In this document: positions 29,844-39,009 of the stretch, one piece after another
How the letters are laid out: each line of letters opens with the position of its first letter
Position numbering within the stretch: the first letter of the stretch is position 1
Assembly: GCF_001641265.1 (NCBI RefSeq)
Contig: NW_020167530.1
Span: 124,001 to 188,000 of the forward strand
DNA from: Pseudogymnoascus destructans
Taxonomy: Eukaryota; Ascomycota; Leotiomycetes; Thelebolales; Thelebolaceae
Direction of reading: 5' to 3'
DNA length: 64,000 nt
Notes under the pieces: generated by a model
What the model was told of the DNA's origin: nothing
What the model saw: the letters and a program-made list of their open reading frames with translations, nothing else
Databases searched by the model: none
Program-made: the position numbers and the translations under genes

Positions 29844-32800
29844 TTAAGGACGTTTGTTGGCTGTCTGCTTGCCCTTTAGCCAGTTGGCTTTCTTAGAAAG
29901 AAATTCTAGAATGAGCTTAGATGCATTTTTTAGATTTCTCTTAGGCTCCCAAGTGTTGTCACTTATAGGATAGCCTTTCCACTTAACGAGGAAGTAGTCC
30001 TGACCTCTAAGTGTCTTTTTGTCAAGGATAGACTCTACTTCATATTCTGGTTGATCCAAGATCAGAACAGGAGGTGGAGGAGACTGAAGTGGTCTTAAGG
30101 AACTTTCTTGTGCCTTAGACAAGAGAGATGCATGGAAGACATTATGGATAGTCCAAGTAGGTGGTAATGCAAGCTCGAAAGCATTCTTGCCAATAGTCCT
30201 TGTGATCTTAAAAGGTCCAAGTCTTTTAGTATCAAGTTTGTCTGAAGGTCTAGTAGTTGTGATATGTCTTCTAGACAAAAAGACTTGATCACCAACTTTG
30301 AATTGTGGTGCAACCACCCCCCTGTTAAAGGCCTGAGCCTGCTCGTCTTGTGCACGCTGTATTTGAACCTTGAGATAGTCCTGGAGGCCCTTAAGGTAGA
30401 TGATTCTTTCAGTAGCAGAAGGGTTTTTGAAATTTTCAGGACAATTCAGTTCTGCCACTTCAAACCTAGGGTGATAACCATAGTTTGCATAGAAAGGTGT
30501 CTCTTTTGTGGTGTTAGAGACTGTGTTGTTGTAAGCAAATTCTGCAAGATGGAGAAGATCTGCCCAGTTGTCTTGAGCATAGTTTGTATAAATTCTTAGA
30601 TATTGTTCAAGTACAGAGTTGACTCTCTCTGTCTGGCCATCTGTTTGAGGGTGATAAGCTGTAGAGAAGCGTTGTTCCATGTTTAAGAGTTTAGAGAACT
30701 CCTTAAAAAAGTTTGAAGTGAAAACTGCTCCCCTATCTGAGATCCAGTGTCCAGGAATTCCATGATATTTAAAGACCACCTTGAGGAATAGCCACGCAAG
30801 TTCAGAAGCTGTGATAGTCTCATTGCAAGGCTCAAAGTGTGCCATTTTTGTGAGCCTTTCTACCACCACAAGGATAGAGTCATAAGGGGTAGCACCCCCT
30901 TTTGGGATAGAAGGAGGCAACTTGACTATAAAGTCAATGGATATGGAGTCCCATGGGCGTTCTGGTATAGGTAGAGGCTGCAAGAGGCCATAGGGCTTTT
31001 GCCGTGTAGGTTTGTTCAAGTTGCAAGTAGTGCAAGAAGATATATAGTCTTGAAGAGTAGTCCTTAGACTAGGCCAGTAGAACTTTCTTGTTAGAAGTTC
31101 ATAAGTTTTTGCAAAGCCAAAGTGCCCTGCAGCTGGAGCATCATGGAACTGCTGTAGGAGGTGTAGCTGTAATCGTTTATCCCTTGGGACATAGATATAG
31201 TTCTTGAATAAGAGAAGTCCATGCTGATTTTTTGAGAAATTCTGTAGTCCAACTTTCTCAAGAGAGGAACCTTTCTTCTGGAGGTATTCCAAAGTTCTTT
31301 TCGCAAAGGGATCATGGTTGTAAGCATCTTTGAATGCTTTAAGAAGTGTTGCTGAGGGTGTATAGTCTTTAAAGGTCTCTGGTTCCTGAGAAGAGGTAAT
31401 GGGGGCAACTTGGTCTTGAGGGGATAAGTTTACCCCTAAGTCCTCTGTAGTACTAGGGTTGCTTAAAGATGCTGCTATAAGCTTTGCTGAGTCTAGCAGA
31501 GCCTTTGTATTGCTAGTTTTAGCAGAATCTTGGTAGTCATGTCTTCTTGAGAGGAGATCTGCTCTTTGATTCTTGGCCCCTGAGACATGTTTTATAACAA
31601 AGTCAAAACCTCCTAGTTGTTCAGACCACCTTGCTTGTCGTCTATTGAGCTGTTTAGTGGTTGTAAAGGTCAAGAGGTTTGAATGGTCACTGTAAATAGT
31701 GATAGGATAGTTTGCCCCTTCAAGGTAGCATCTCCAATGCTTTAGAGAACATACTATGGCAAGCAGTTCCTTGTCTGTAATGGGATAGTTTTGTTCAGCT
31801 GCTGATAGCTTTCTTGAGTAAAATGCCACAGGCTGTAGCTCTTCTTGTTTGTCTTTTGGAGCTTGGTATAAGATTCCAGAAATGGCAAAATCTGAGGCAT
31901 CTGTCTCAAGAGTGGCAGGTTTCAAGGGGTTAAAGTGTAGTAACATTTTCCCTTCTTTAAATTCTCCTTTAAGAGCATCGAAAGCATCTTGCTGTGTCTT
32001 ATCCCAGTGATACAAAGTGTCCTTGTGAAGTAATTGAGTAAGGGGTAAAGCCAAGGATGTATATCTTGGTATAAACCTCCTGTAATAGTTGGCAAACCCA
32101 AGGAAAGACTGAACCTCTTTAATGCTGGAAGGAATAGGCCACGTTTGTACTGCTTTTGTCTTTTCAGGGTCCATCTGAATTCCTTCTGTTGAAATTCTAT
32201 GTCCCAAGAAATCAACTTGAGACATATGGAAAAGACATTTCTCAAGTTTGCAAAAGAGTTGTGCTTGAGATAGCTTCTCTAAGACTTGTCTAACATGTAG
32301 AACATGCTCTTGAGTGTCTAAAGAGTATATAAGAATGTCGTCTAAGTAGACAACAACAAAGATATCCAAGTAAGGTCTTAGAATATCATTCATGAGAGCT
32401 TGGAAAGAAGCAGGTGCATTGGCAAGCCCAAAAGGCATTACCTGGTATTCAAAATGACCATAGCGTGTTCTGAATGCTGTCTTCCACTCATCACCTTCCT
32501 TGATGCGTATCAGGTTATAAGCTCCCCTGAGATCTAACTTGGTAAAGATCCTTGCTGAAGAGAGCCTATCTATGAGCTCAGGGATAAGGGGTAAAGCATA
32601 TCTGTTTTTAACAGTGACTGCATTAAGGCCCCTATAATCAACACAGAGACGCAAGGAGCCATCTTTCTTCTTGACAAAGAGAATGGGAGCTCCTGCTGGT
32701 GAGGAAGAAGGTCTGATAAAGCCAGAACTAAGGTTCTCATCTAGGTATTCTCTGAGGGTTTTCAGCTCTAATTCAGATAGAGAGTAGATAGGGCCGTAGG

Positions 32801-33509
32801 GAGGCATTGAGCCTTCTGCGAGTGGTATCTCATGGTCATAAGGCTGGTGCTTTGGCAGAATTGATGCCTTTGCCTTGTCAAAAAGATGTTGGTAGTCTTG
32901 GTATGCTAAAGGCAAAATGACCTCCTGAGATGATTTCTCCAAATCTGAAGTAGCTGCTATCTCCAGGACAGGTTGGAAAGGTTTAACCCATATCAGAGAT
33001 GATATATCGTCCATAGTTTGGTCAAAATCCTTGATCTGGGACAAGTTTGAGTCTTGGACCTGAATAGGGGTAACTGAGGCTTGAAGGGTTTTTTCAGTAT
33101 TGAGCTCAGGATTTGAGCTAAACCCAAGCGATAAATGCTTCCAATTGATAGTTGGATCATGCCTTTGAAGCCATGGAAGACCTAGGATGACTGGGTACTT
33201 CATTGGTATAACATCTAAAGAGATGGTGTCTGAAAATGTTGATTTTCCTAGGGGAATCTCAAGTTTGAGTACTGGGGTGTTGCAGGTAATGGAACCTGAA
33301 CTGATAGGAGTTCCATCAATGACTCGGAGCAACTCTGGAGTGCGTTTGGGAATTGTAGGTAACTGGTGTGTCAAGATGAGGTCTTGAGATATAAAGTTGC
33401 CTGTTGCCCCTGAGTCTATCATAGCCCTTGTAGACAACACCTGTTGTTTGAAATGGAGTTGAATAGGGATTAACAGGTGTGTGAGACTCTGAGAAAGCAC
33501 CATCGACAC
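29844..33509 (-). CDS. pol: Gypsy-I Pol polyprotein
   Basis: This is an intact frame of 1221 codons. Domains in order: aspartic protease (MIDSGATGNF, D32), reverse transcriptase (VYLDDILIYS, near 390), RNase H (LETDASDFA, then DKELLAIV), integrase HHCC zinc finger (near 795-835, ending SCTTCNLNK), integrase core with SDRGAVF and HPQTDGQTER, and a chromodomain at the C-terminus (EYEVESILD to WKGYPISDNTWEP, about 1150-1195). The first listed codon is a GTG; the first ATG is two codons on. The open frame overlaps the end of gag by about 20 nt in the -1 frame. No classical slippery heptamer was seen in that overlap, so how Pol is made is unresolved. Confidence 0.96.
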   Translation of the reverse strand: MSMVLSQSLTHLLIPIQLHFKQQVLSTRAMIDSGATGNFISQDLILTHQLPTIPKRTPELLRVIDGTPISSGSITCNTPVLKLEIPLGKSTFSDTISLDVIPMKYPVILGLPWLQRHDPTINWKHLSLGFSSNPELNTEKTLQASVTPIQVQDSNLSQIKDFDQTMDDISSLIWVKPFQPVLEIAATSDLEKSSQEVILPLAYQDYQHLFDKAKASILPKHQPYDHEIPLAEGSMPPYGPIYSLSELELKTLREYLDENLSSGFIRPSSSPAGAPILFVKKKDGSLRLCVDYRGLNAVTVKNRYALPLIPELIDRLSSARIFTKLDLRGAYNLIRIKEGDEWKTAFRTRYGHFEYQVMPFGLANAPASFQALMNDILRPYLDIFVVVYLDDILIYSLDTQEHVLHVRQVLEKLSQAQLFCKLEKCLFHMSQVDFLGHRISTEGIQMDPEKTKAVQTWPIPSSIKEVQSFLGFANYYRRFIPRYTSLALPLTQLLHKDTLYHWDKTQQDAFDALKGEFKEGKMLLHFNPLKPATLETDASDFAISGILYQAPKDKQEELQPVAFYSRKLSAAEQNYPITDKELLAIVCSLKHWRCYLEGANYPITIYSDHSNLLTFTTTKQLNRRQARWSEQLGGFDFVIKHVSGAKNQRADLLSRRHDYQDSAKTSNTKALLDSAKLIAASLSNPSTTEDLGVNLSPQDQVAPITSSQEPETFKDYTPSATLLKAFKDAYNHDPFAKRTLEYLQKKGSSLEKVGLQNFSKNQHGLLLFKNYIYVPRDKRLQLHLLQQFHDAPAAGHFGFAKTYELLTRKFYWPSLRTTLQDYISSCTTCNLNKPTRQKPYGLLQPLPIPERPWDSISIDFIVKLPPSIPKGGATPYDSILVVVERLTKMAHFEPCNETITASELAWLFLKVVFKYHGIPGHWISDRGAVFTSNFFKEFSKLLNMEQRFSTAYHPQTDGQTERVNSVLEQYLRIYTNYAQDNWADLLHLAEFAYNNTVSNTTKETPFYANYGYHPRFEVAELNCPENFKNPSATERIIYLKGLQDYLKVQIQRAQDEQAQAFNRGVVAPQFKVGDQVFLSRRHITTTRPSDKLDTKRLGPFKITRTIGKNAFELALPPTWTIHNVFHASLLSKAQESSLRPLQSPPPPVLILDQPEYEVESILDKKTLRGQDYFLVKWKGYPISDNTWEPKRNLKNASKLILEFLSKKANWLKGKQTANKRP

Positions 33510-33520
33510 ATCTTTGTTGT

Positions 33521-34636
33521 CTAGGGAGAAGTTATAGTCTCAGTTGAAGTTGTGCCTGCTAGGGATTTTTCAAGTTTTTCAGGAATAGCAGTTGTGACTG
33601 TGTCTGAGGCTGCTATATGTTTTGAATCAGCACTCCCCCGTGCTGAATAGCACTCCTGAATTCTGTGTCCCCCTTTGCCACAGTATAAACAAAGGTTGTT
33701 GTCCATTCTGTGTTTTCTTTCTTGAGGGGTAAGTTTACCCCTTTTCAGTTTTTGAGGGTATCCTGTAGGCTGAGGTGCTGGATTTGCTGTAGATCTCTTT
33801 ATAGAGGCGTCTAAGTCCATAGGTTCAGGTGCTGAGTCCTTAGCAGTTGGTGTAGAGGTGTAATTGTTGAAATTTCTTGTTGGATGCCAGTCTTGGTTCT
33901 TCTCCTTTCTTCTTTCAAAAAGCCTATCATCAAGTCTGACAGCTTTCTCTATAAGCATTTGAAGTGTTGTAGGGCGTTCTTCTTTGCTGAGTTCATCCTT
34001 AATAGAGCTCTTGAGCCCTTGGTAGTAAGTGAAGACTAAGGCTTCTTCATTCCAAGTCAAGTGAGAAGTGATTCTCCTAAATTCTGTTGTATACTGAGCA
34101 GCAGAGGTCTTTTGACATAGCTTCTGTAGCTCTCTTTCTGCTGTAGCAGTTTCGTTGATGTCTCCAAAGGTCCTGGTAAGTTCCTCTTGAAACTGGTCAT
34201 AAGAGGTAATCAAAGGTGTAGTGGTATTTTGGTTGTTGCCACTAAGTCTTCTAAGATATGGCTCAAAGAAGTTGAATGCAGATCCACGGAGGTAGCTGGC
34301 AGCGAAATAGATCTTCTGAATGTCTGAGGTGAACTGATGAGGCCTGAGGGTGAAGTAGATGTCCAGTTGCATAAGAAATCCCTTCAACTTCCTCCTGTCT
34401 CCATGGTATAAATCTGGTGTTTGCACTTTAGGAAGTGCACCTGGGGTACTCGAAATAGCCAGAGGAGCTGTGGGAAGCTCTGTATGATGTGTCTGAGTTG
34501 AAGATTGTGTTGCTGAAGTGTTGGCTTGAAAGGTGTTTTCCAAATTCTCAAGTTTGTTTGCTATAGTTTGTATAAAGGCAAACAGTTGTTGCATCTGCTG
34601 TTCAGCAGTAGTTGTAGGAGCTTGGTCGTCCTCCAT
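33521..34636 (-). CDS. gag: Gypsy-I Gag protein
   Basis: This is a 371-residue Gag. A short N-terminal coiled coil (QQLFAFIQTIANKLENLENT) is followed by the retrotransposon gag core (about 90-240, with TPDLYHGDRRKLKGFLMQLD) and a single CCHC knuckle CLYCGKGGHRIQEC near residue 315. The ATG at 34636 lies 53 bp inside the 5' LTR end. It forms the virus-like particle shell and binds the element RNA in related retrotransposons. Confidence 0.94.
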   Translation of the reverse strand: MEDDQAPTTTAEQQMQQLFAFIQTIANKLENLENTFQANTSATQSSTQTHHTELPTAPLAISSTPGALPKVQTPDLYHGDRRKLKGFLMQLDIYFTLRPHQFTSDIQKIYFAASYLRGSAFNFFEPYLRRLSGNNQNTTTPLITSYDQFQEELTRTFGDINETATAERELQKLCQKTSAAQYTTEFRRITSHLTWNEEALVFTYYQGLKSSIKDELSKEERPTTLQMLIEKAVRLDDRLFERRKEKNQDWHPTRNFNNYTSTPTAKDSAPEPMDLDASIKRSTANPAPQPTGYPQKLKRGKLTPQERKHRMDNNLCLYCGKGGHRIQECYSARGSADSKHIAASDTVTTAIPEKLEKSLAGTTSTETITSP

Positions 34637-34688
34637 TGTAGTATCGAAGTGCTGCTATAGAAATAGTTGAAGCTTGAAGCAGACAAGG

Positions 34689-35624
34689 TGTAATGGTGAG
34701 TGCACCAGATATGAGAATCTAGCCACCCAAGGAAGGGATGAATTTACTAAGACAACACACTGTCTTAGGAAACAGAGCCAAAGGGTTGTAGCTTAGACTA
34801 TTCCACAACGCAGCAATCAGGTGTATGATGTGGTGAAGTGGGTTAGACAAGTTGCAACAAATGTTGAGTCTGGGAACTCAGGGGTAAGTCAGAGGTTAAC
34901 ACCTCACTGACTTTTCAGAAACAAGGAGTAACAAGATGAATGCTTGGAAGCTTGTAAAAGACGTAGAAGTATGTGCTAGTCGATTTACTGTATTGTCTGC
35001 TTGCCCTTTCTTAAGGAAAGGGCAATCCTATTTATGCCAAAGGAGTGTAGTTCTCTTATTTTCCATGACTTTCCATGACTAACCAGGCTTGGTAAATGTA
35101 TTAGAAATCAAGTGCGACCCACAACTAGCTTGCTAATCATGTAGTGAACGTAAGAGAATCCCATAGAACCATCTCTTGGGTTCCTAGCCTATAGGAAGTG
35201 AAAAGGAGGTCCAAGGTCAGAGTACCTATAGACAAATTATGTCATAACTTAACCAATCTTGTGGGTAACTAAGGAGCGATGACGTGTAATGAATCATAGA
35301 GGGTTGTAGAAGCTTCTAGAGCTATCGTTCATGTTCCTAGGCCTCTAGTTGGTAGAGATATGCCATGTGGTAGTATTGGCCCACCCCCTTAAGGAGGAGA
35401 TTTTCTTAATAACTTGTTCAATGAGTGTCCAAATGATATGCCGTGATGTATGTAGCATAAACAGATGTAGTAGAAGAGTTTGCAGCAATCGTTGAGTAGT
35501 ATTGCTTCTGTTGTTGGTGTGATAAGCCAAGATATGTATGGTGACTTGTAGGTTTGAGGAGGAGATTTCTAAGTTTGCTCTTGAGTTTGATAGCAAACTG
35601 AGTGCAACGAATGTCAGTATGACA
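34689..35624 (-). repeat. Gypsy-I 5' LTR
   Basis: This is the partner of 28897-29832, same length, no difference seen on reading. On the minus strand the bases after it read CCTTGTCTGCTTCAAGC, the expected place of the primer-binding site; no tRNA match was recognised. Confidence 0.95.
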
Positions 35625-35629
35625 GGGAG

Positions 35630-35957
35630 TCTCCATTCTCAATGGTGCAAGATCGCGCAAACCTTGCGGATGCTCAGCACCCGTCCACCATGTTATGACC
35701 TTTCCATGGTAGTCCCCCAGTTTTGAGAACATGAGCCCCGAAGGTTTCGTGGCCAGAAGAAAAACTTTATAGCAGATGTGATCTCTGAGAGTGATAAAGA
35801 TGTTGTGTGCCTTCCTCTGTTTGTCGTTCAAAATGGCTTTCGAGATGAGGGCATTAGCTTTTCTAAGCCTTGCTTCTTGCACCGCACGTAATGGTTGAAT
35901 TACGTTGGTAAAAGCACCCCGCTGGATCTCAAGCAACTCAATCAAATCTTCTTGCAA
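35630..35957 (-). pseudogene. 5' part of an unrecognised gene split by gypsy-I
   Basis: This is a frame of about 110 codons ahead of the LTR, with a helical segment (LLEIQRGAFTNVIQPLRAVQ, then ARLRKANALISKAIL) and GKVITWWTGAEHPQGL before the break. The true start is not settled: the first codon of the track frame is TTG and the frame is open further up. It resumes beyond gypsy-I at 28891. I do not recognise the family. Confidence 0.45.
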
Positions 35958-36464
35958 AAAGCAACAAAAAGTTTCGAACTAACACAAGGCAATTCGAAGT
36001 TTCCGAAACTTTGGCTCTTATATGCAATTCTTAACATGTCACACGACCAATAAGACCAACTGGCTTCTTCCGTCTCGACTGGCTTCACCCACCAATCCTA
36101 TGTCTCCATGCGCACGGCAAGGCTACTTCTGGTAGCAGATTTCTGACACCTGCTTCTTAGATGGCTACTACCAATGAGCTGCAAATCATTAGAAGCAACG
36201 CAGTCAATGACGGGCCTTCCTTCGGCTCTTTGAAGTGATGTGGGTGGATCTAGGCATCACTGTACCTTCCGGTGCAGTGCAAGCTGTCTTTTCAACAGCT
36301 GTCATGACAGTTAAGGTCCCATTTGCGTGGCTATATATCCTCAAATTGAGCAAGTACTACCAATGCGTCTGTTCAGCGTTTCATTCCATATCACAAAATT
36401 GAATTGCCGCTAATACCTCGTTAGACATGAGCTAGGCACAAATAGGTTAGCTTTGATAAACTGG
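35958..36464. other. Possible promoter region of the split gene
   Basis: No ORF is supported. A TATATATAG-like box at about 36331-36339 (minus strand) could belong to the split gene on the minus strand. Nothing else was recognised. Confidence 0.3.
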
Positions 36465-36585
36465 CGTTGAGGTCTCAAGTACCCGAAACCCATCTGACTT
36501 GGTTAGCCCGCCCAAATGATCACACGTGACCCACAGTTACTCAGAGTCTGCTCCTTAGAGTGAGAGACGAGAAGGCATCCTTACA
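36465..36585 (-). repeat. LTR-II-type fragment, inverted
   Basis: Read on the minus strand it begins TGTAAGGATGCCTTCTCG and runs to about 36465. It matches, in reverse orientation, the fragment at 37692-37836. The terminus is shared with the gypsy-II LTR. Confidence 0.7.
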
Positions 36586-36835
36586 GTAAGGATTGGGGCT
36601 CATAAGCCAGGAATTCGAGCAGCTTCGAGGCCATTATCACTTATATAGAGCGACGTATGTAGATACTGCTATACTACTGTATTCGCCTTACAATTACATG
36701 ACATCTATCCAAGGTGATTACTACCTTATATTCTAACTACAATAGGAATCTGGCTGACTGTTAGCCTTGAACAGATAACTGTCTGACGCCGACAGTCTTA
36801 CTTCCTATTTAGGAAATAGTGGGGTTCACGGCGAG

Positions 36836-36876
36836 CAGGGTTTGTACAGGGTTTGTACAGGGTTTATACAGGGTTC
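36836..36876. repeat. Short tandem repeat GGGTTTGTACA
   Basis: Three to four copies of an 11-mer (CAGGGTTTGTA, with variants ending in CAGGGTTCC) lie in tandem. Confidence 0.8.
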
Positions 36877-37198
36877 CTGGTCAAATTTTCTACACTAACT
36901 ACATACAGGACTGTTGAAGGAGGTGTCTAACACCTGCTGAATCGCTCTACTGAAATGTAATGTAGTGCATGAGAGCTGTAGGTGAGCTGCATAACTTAAT
37001 GGACAAAGTATTACATATAAGTACCTGTACATTTCACGAGTATTGTCGACTGGCGCCGTGGGCACCGGTTTGTAAGCAGCCTGCCATGAAGCCACAAAAG
37101 CACATGATTGGGCATTGGTCACATGACCCCAACACGTCAAACATGAATATTTCCACAACCCCCCACCAACCTCACTTTCCTTCTTCTTCAACAACGCG

Positions 37199-37525
37199 AT
37201 GGCCACCACCACCACCCCCACCACCAAGGCTTCTGGCCTCAAAGCCACCGGTAAGTTCAATTCCTTCCTTTTCCTTTGTTTTGTTTGATTGATTACTCCT
37301 TCGGATAGAAGATCTGGCTGCCGTCGCCCCTGCCAACATCCTCACCACCACCACCACCACCACCACCACGACTGAAGCTGGCGCCGCACCAATGGCAACT
37401 GGTAAGTAACACCCCTCCCTCTGATCAATTGACAGATAGATACTAACAACTGGATAGATGAAGCTGCCTCCGAGTCAACTGTCCCGACCCCAACCTCCTG
37501 TAAGGACAGTTCGAACCGAGGCTGA
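37199..37525 (+). pseudogene. Small spliced Thr-rich ORF, truncated
   Basis: Three predicted exons (37199-37250, 37309-37401, 37458-37525), all GT-AG and in frame, give 70 residues starting MATTTTPTTKASGLKATE with a run of threonines from an ACC microsatellite (37343-37370). The last codons read through TGTAAGGACAG at 37499, which looks like the start of an inserted LTR-like sequence, so the natural end is lost. No family was recognised. The two consensus introns argue that it was once a gene. Confidence 0.4.
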
Positions 37526-37691
37526 CCTTCGAGTCTGCAGAAGTATCGGAAGTATAACGTAAAGACTTCGATGCTCGAAGCAGTAGGACAAGGTATAGTA
37601 GTTCAGGCTCCAAAGCATATACTTTATACCACAGGGGTCAAGTGGTGAGACTAACAGGTTCGCCAAGTGGTTCGACTCGAAGTAAGGGAAT

Positions 37692-37836
37692 TGTAAGGAT
37701 GCCTTCTCGTCTCTCATTCTAGGGAGTAGACTCTGGGTAGCTGCGGGGTCACGTGTGATCATTTGGGTGGGCTAACCGAGTCGGAACCGAGTCGGATGGG
37801 TTTCGGGTACTTGAGACAATCGACTCACGGGGTTCC
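37692..37836 (+). repeat. LTR-II-type fragment
   Basis: This starts TGTAAGGATGCCTTCTCG and matches 36465-36585 in reverse complement. It is cut at 37836 by a family-I LTR. The two fragments form an inverted pair around the small Thr-rich ORF. Confidence 0.7.
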
Positions 37837-39009
37837 TGTCATACTGACATTCGTTGCACTCAGTTTGCTATCAAACTCAAGAGCAAACTTGGAAATCTCC
37901 TCCTCAAACCTACAAGTCACTATACATATTTTGGCTTATCACACCAACAACAAGAGCAATACTACTCAACGATTGCTACAACCATCTATGATTCATTACA
38001 CATCATCGCTCCTTAGTTACTGGGCTGATATTACCACATAGCATATCTCTACAACCCTCTATGATTCATTACATGACATCACTCATACCACCACATGACA
38101 TATCTCTACCAACTAGAGGCCTAGGACCATGAACGATAGCTCTAAAAGCTCCTATGAACCTCTATGATTCATTACATGTCATCGCTCTTTAGTTACCCAC
38201 AAGATTGGTTAAGTTATGACATAATTTGTCTATGACATAATTTGTCTATAGGGGTACTCTTGTTACGATATCAAGTGCGCCTTGCAGCTCGAGTGGGGGT
38301 TCAGGGGTGTGGGGAGCTTTCCAGGGTTGGAGCGAAGTTTTCAGTTGTGGAGTGAATTCTCAGAACTAGTCTCGCTAAAGAGAATTCACTCCACAACAAC
38401 ATAGCTGTATATAGATCGAGCCACTGCTCGAGTGCTTCTCTTCTCTTTCCTTTCTTCTCTAGATTGAGTTTAATTCATAATACCCAACTGGCGCCCTATG
38501 CCTTGGTGAACCGTGACAACTCTGACCTTGGACCTCCTTTTACTTCCTATAGGCTACGAACCTAAGAGATGGTTCTATGGGATTCTCTTACGTCGACTAC
38601 AGTTACCAAGCCTGGTAAGTCATGGAAAGTCTTGGAAAATGAGAGAACTACACTCCTTTAGCATAAATAGGATTGCCCTTTCCTTAAGAAAGGGCAAGCA
38701 GACAATACAGTAAATCGACTATCACATACTTCGACGTCTTTTCCAAGCTTCCAAGCATTCATCTTGTTACTCCTTGTTTCTGAAAAGTCAGTGAGGTGTT
38801 AACCTCTGACTTACCCCTGAGTTCCCAGACTCAACATTTGTTGCAACTTGTCTGAACCACTTCACTACATCACACACCTGGTTGCTGCGTTGTGGAATAG
38901 TCTAAGCTACAACCCTTTGGCTCTGTTTCCTAAGACAGTGTGTTGTCTTAGTAAATTCATCCCTTCCTTGGGTGGCTAGATCCTCACATCTGGTGCACCC
39001 ACCATTACA
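37837..39009 (+). repeat. Family-I LTR copy D, carrying a nested solo LTR
   Basis: This starts TGTCATACTGACATTCG and ends GGTGCACCCACCATTACA. It is longer than usual because a 258-bp element is inserted at 38261-38518 and because a short GACATAATTTGTCTAT unit is duplicated at about 38217-38250. The LTR interrupts a hAT transposase at 39010. Its outer flanks do not match. Confidence 0.92.
38261..38518 (+). repeat. Short solo LTR nested in LTR copy D
   Basis: This is a 258-bp insert from TGTTACGATATC to ACCGTGACA, flanked by ACTCT at 38256-38260 and 38519-38523. It contains a TATA-like CTGTATATAG and a primer-site-like TGGCGCC near its end. It belongs to an LTR family not otherwise seen in this window. 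Orientation is inferred from the TATA-like box. Confidence 0.82.

Larger units (their letters stand above)
28897..35624 (-). mobile_element. Gypsy-I: intact Ty3/gypsy chromovirus, 6.7 kb
   Basis: Two 936-bp LTRs (28897-29832, 34689-35624) look identical by eye and are flanked by GGGAG duplications (28892-28896, 35625-35629). On the minus strand the order is 5' LTR, gag (371 codons), pol (1221 codons), a purine tract (AAAAGGGGGAT just before 29832) and the 3' LTR. Both reading frames are uninterrupted. Identical LTRs and intact genes point to a recent insertion. Solo or partial LTRs of this family occur at least six more times in the window. Confidence 0.97.
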
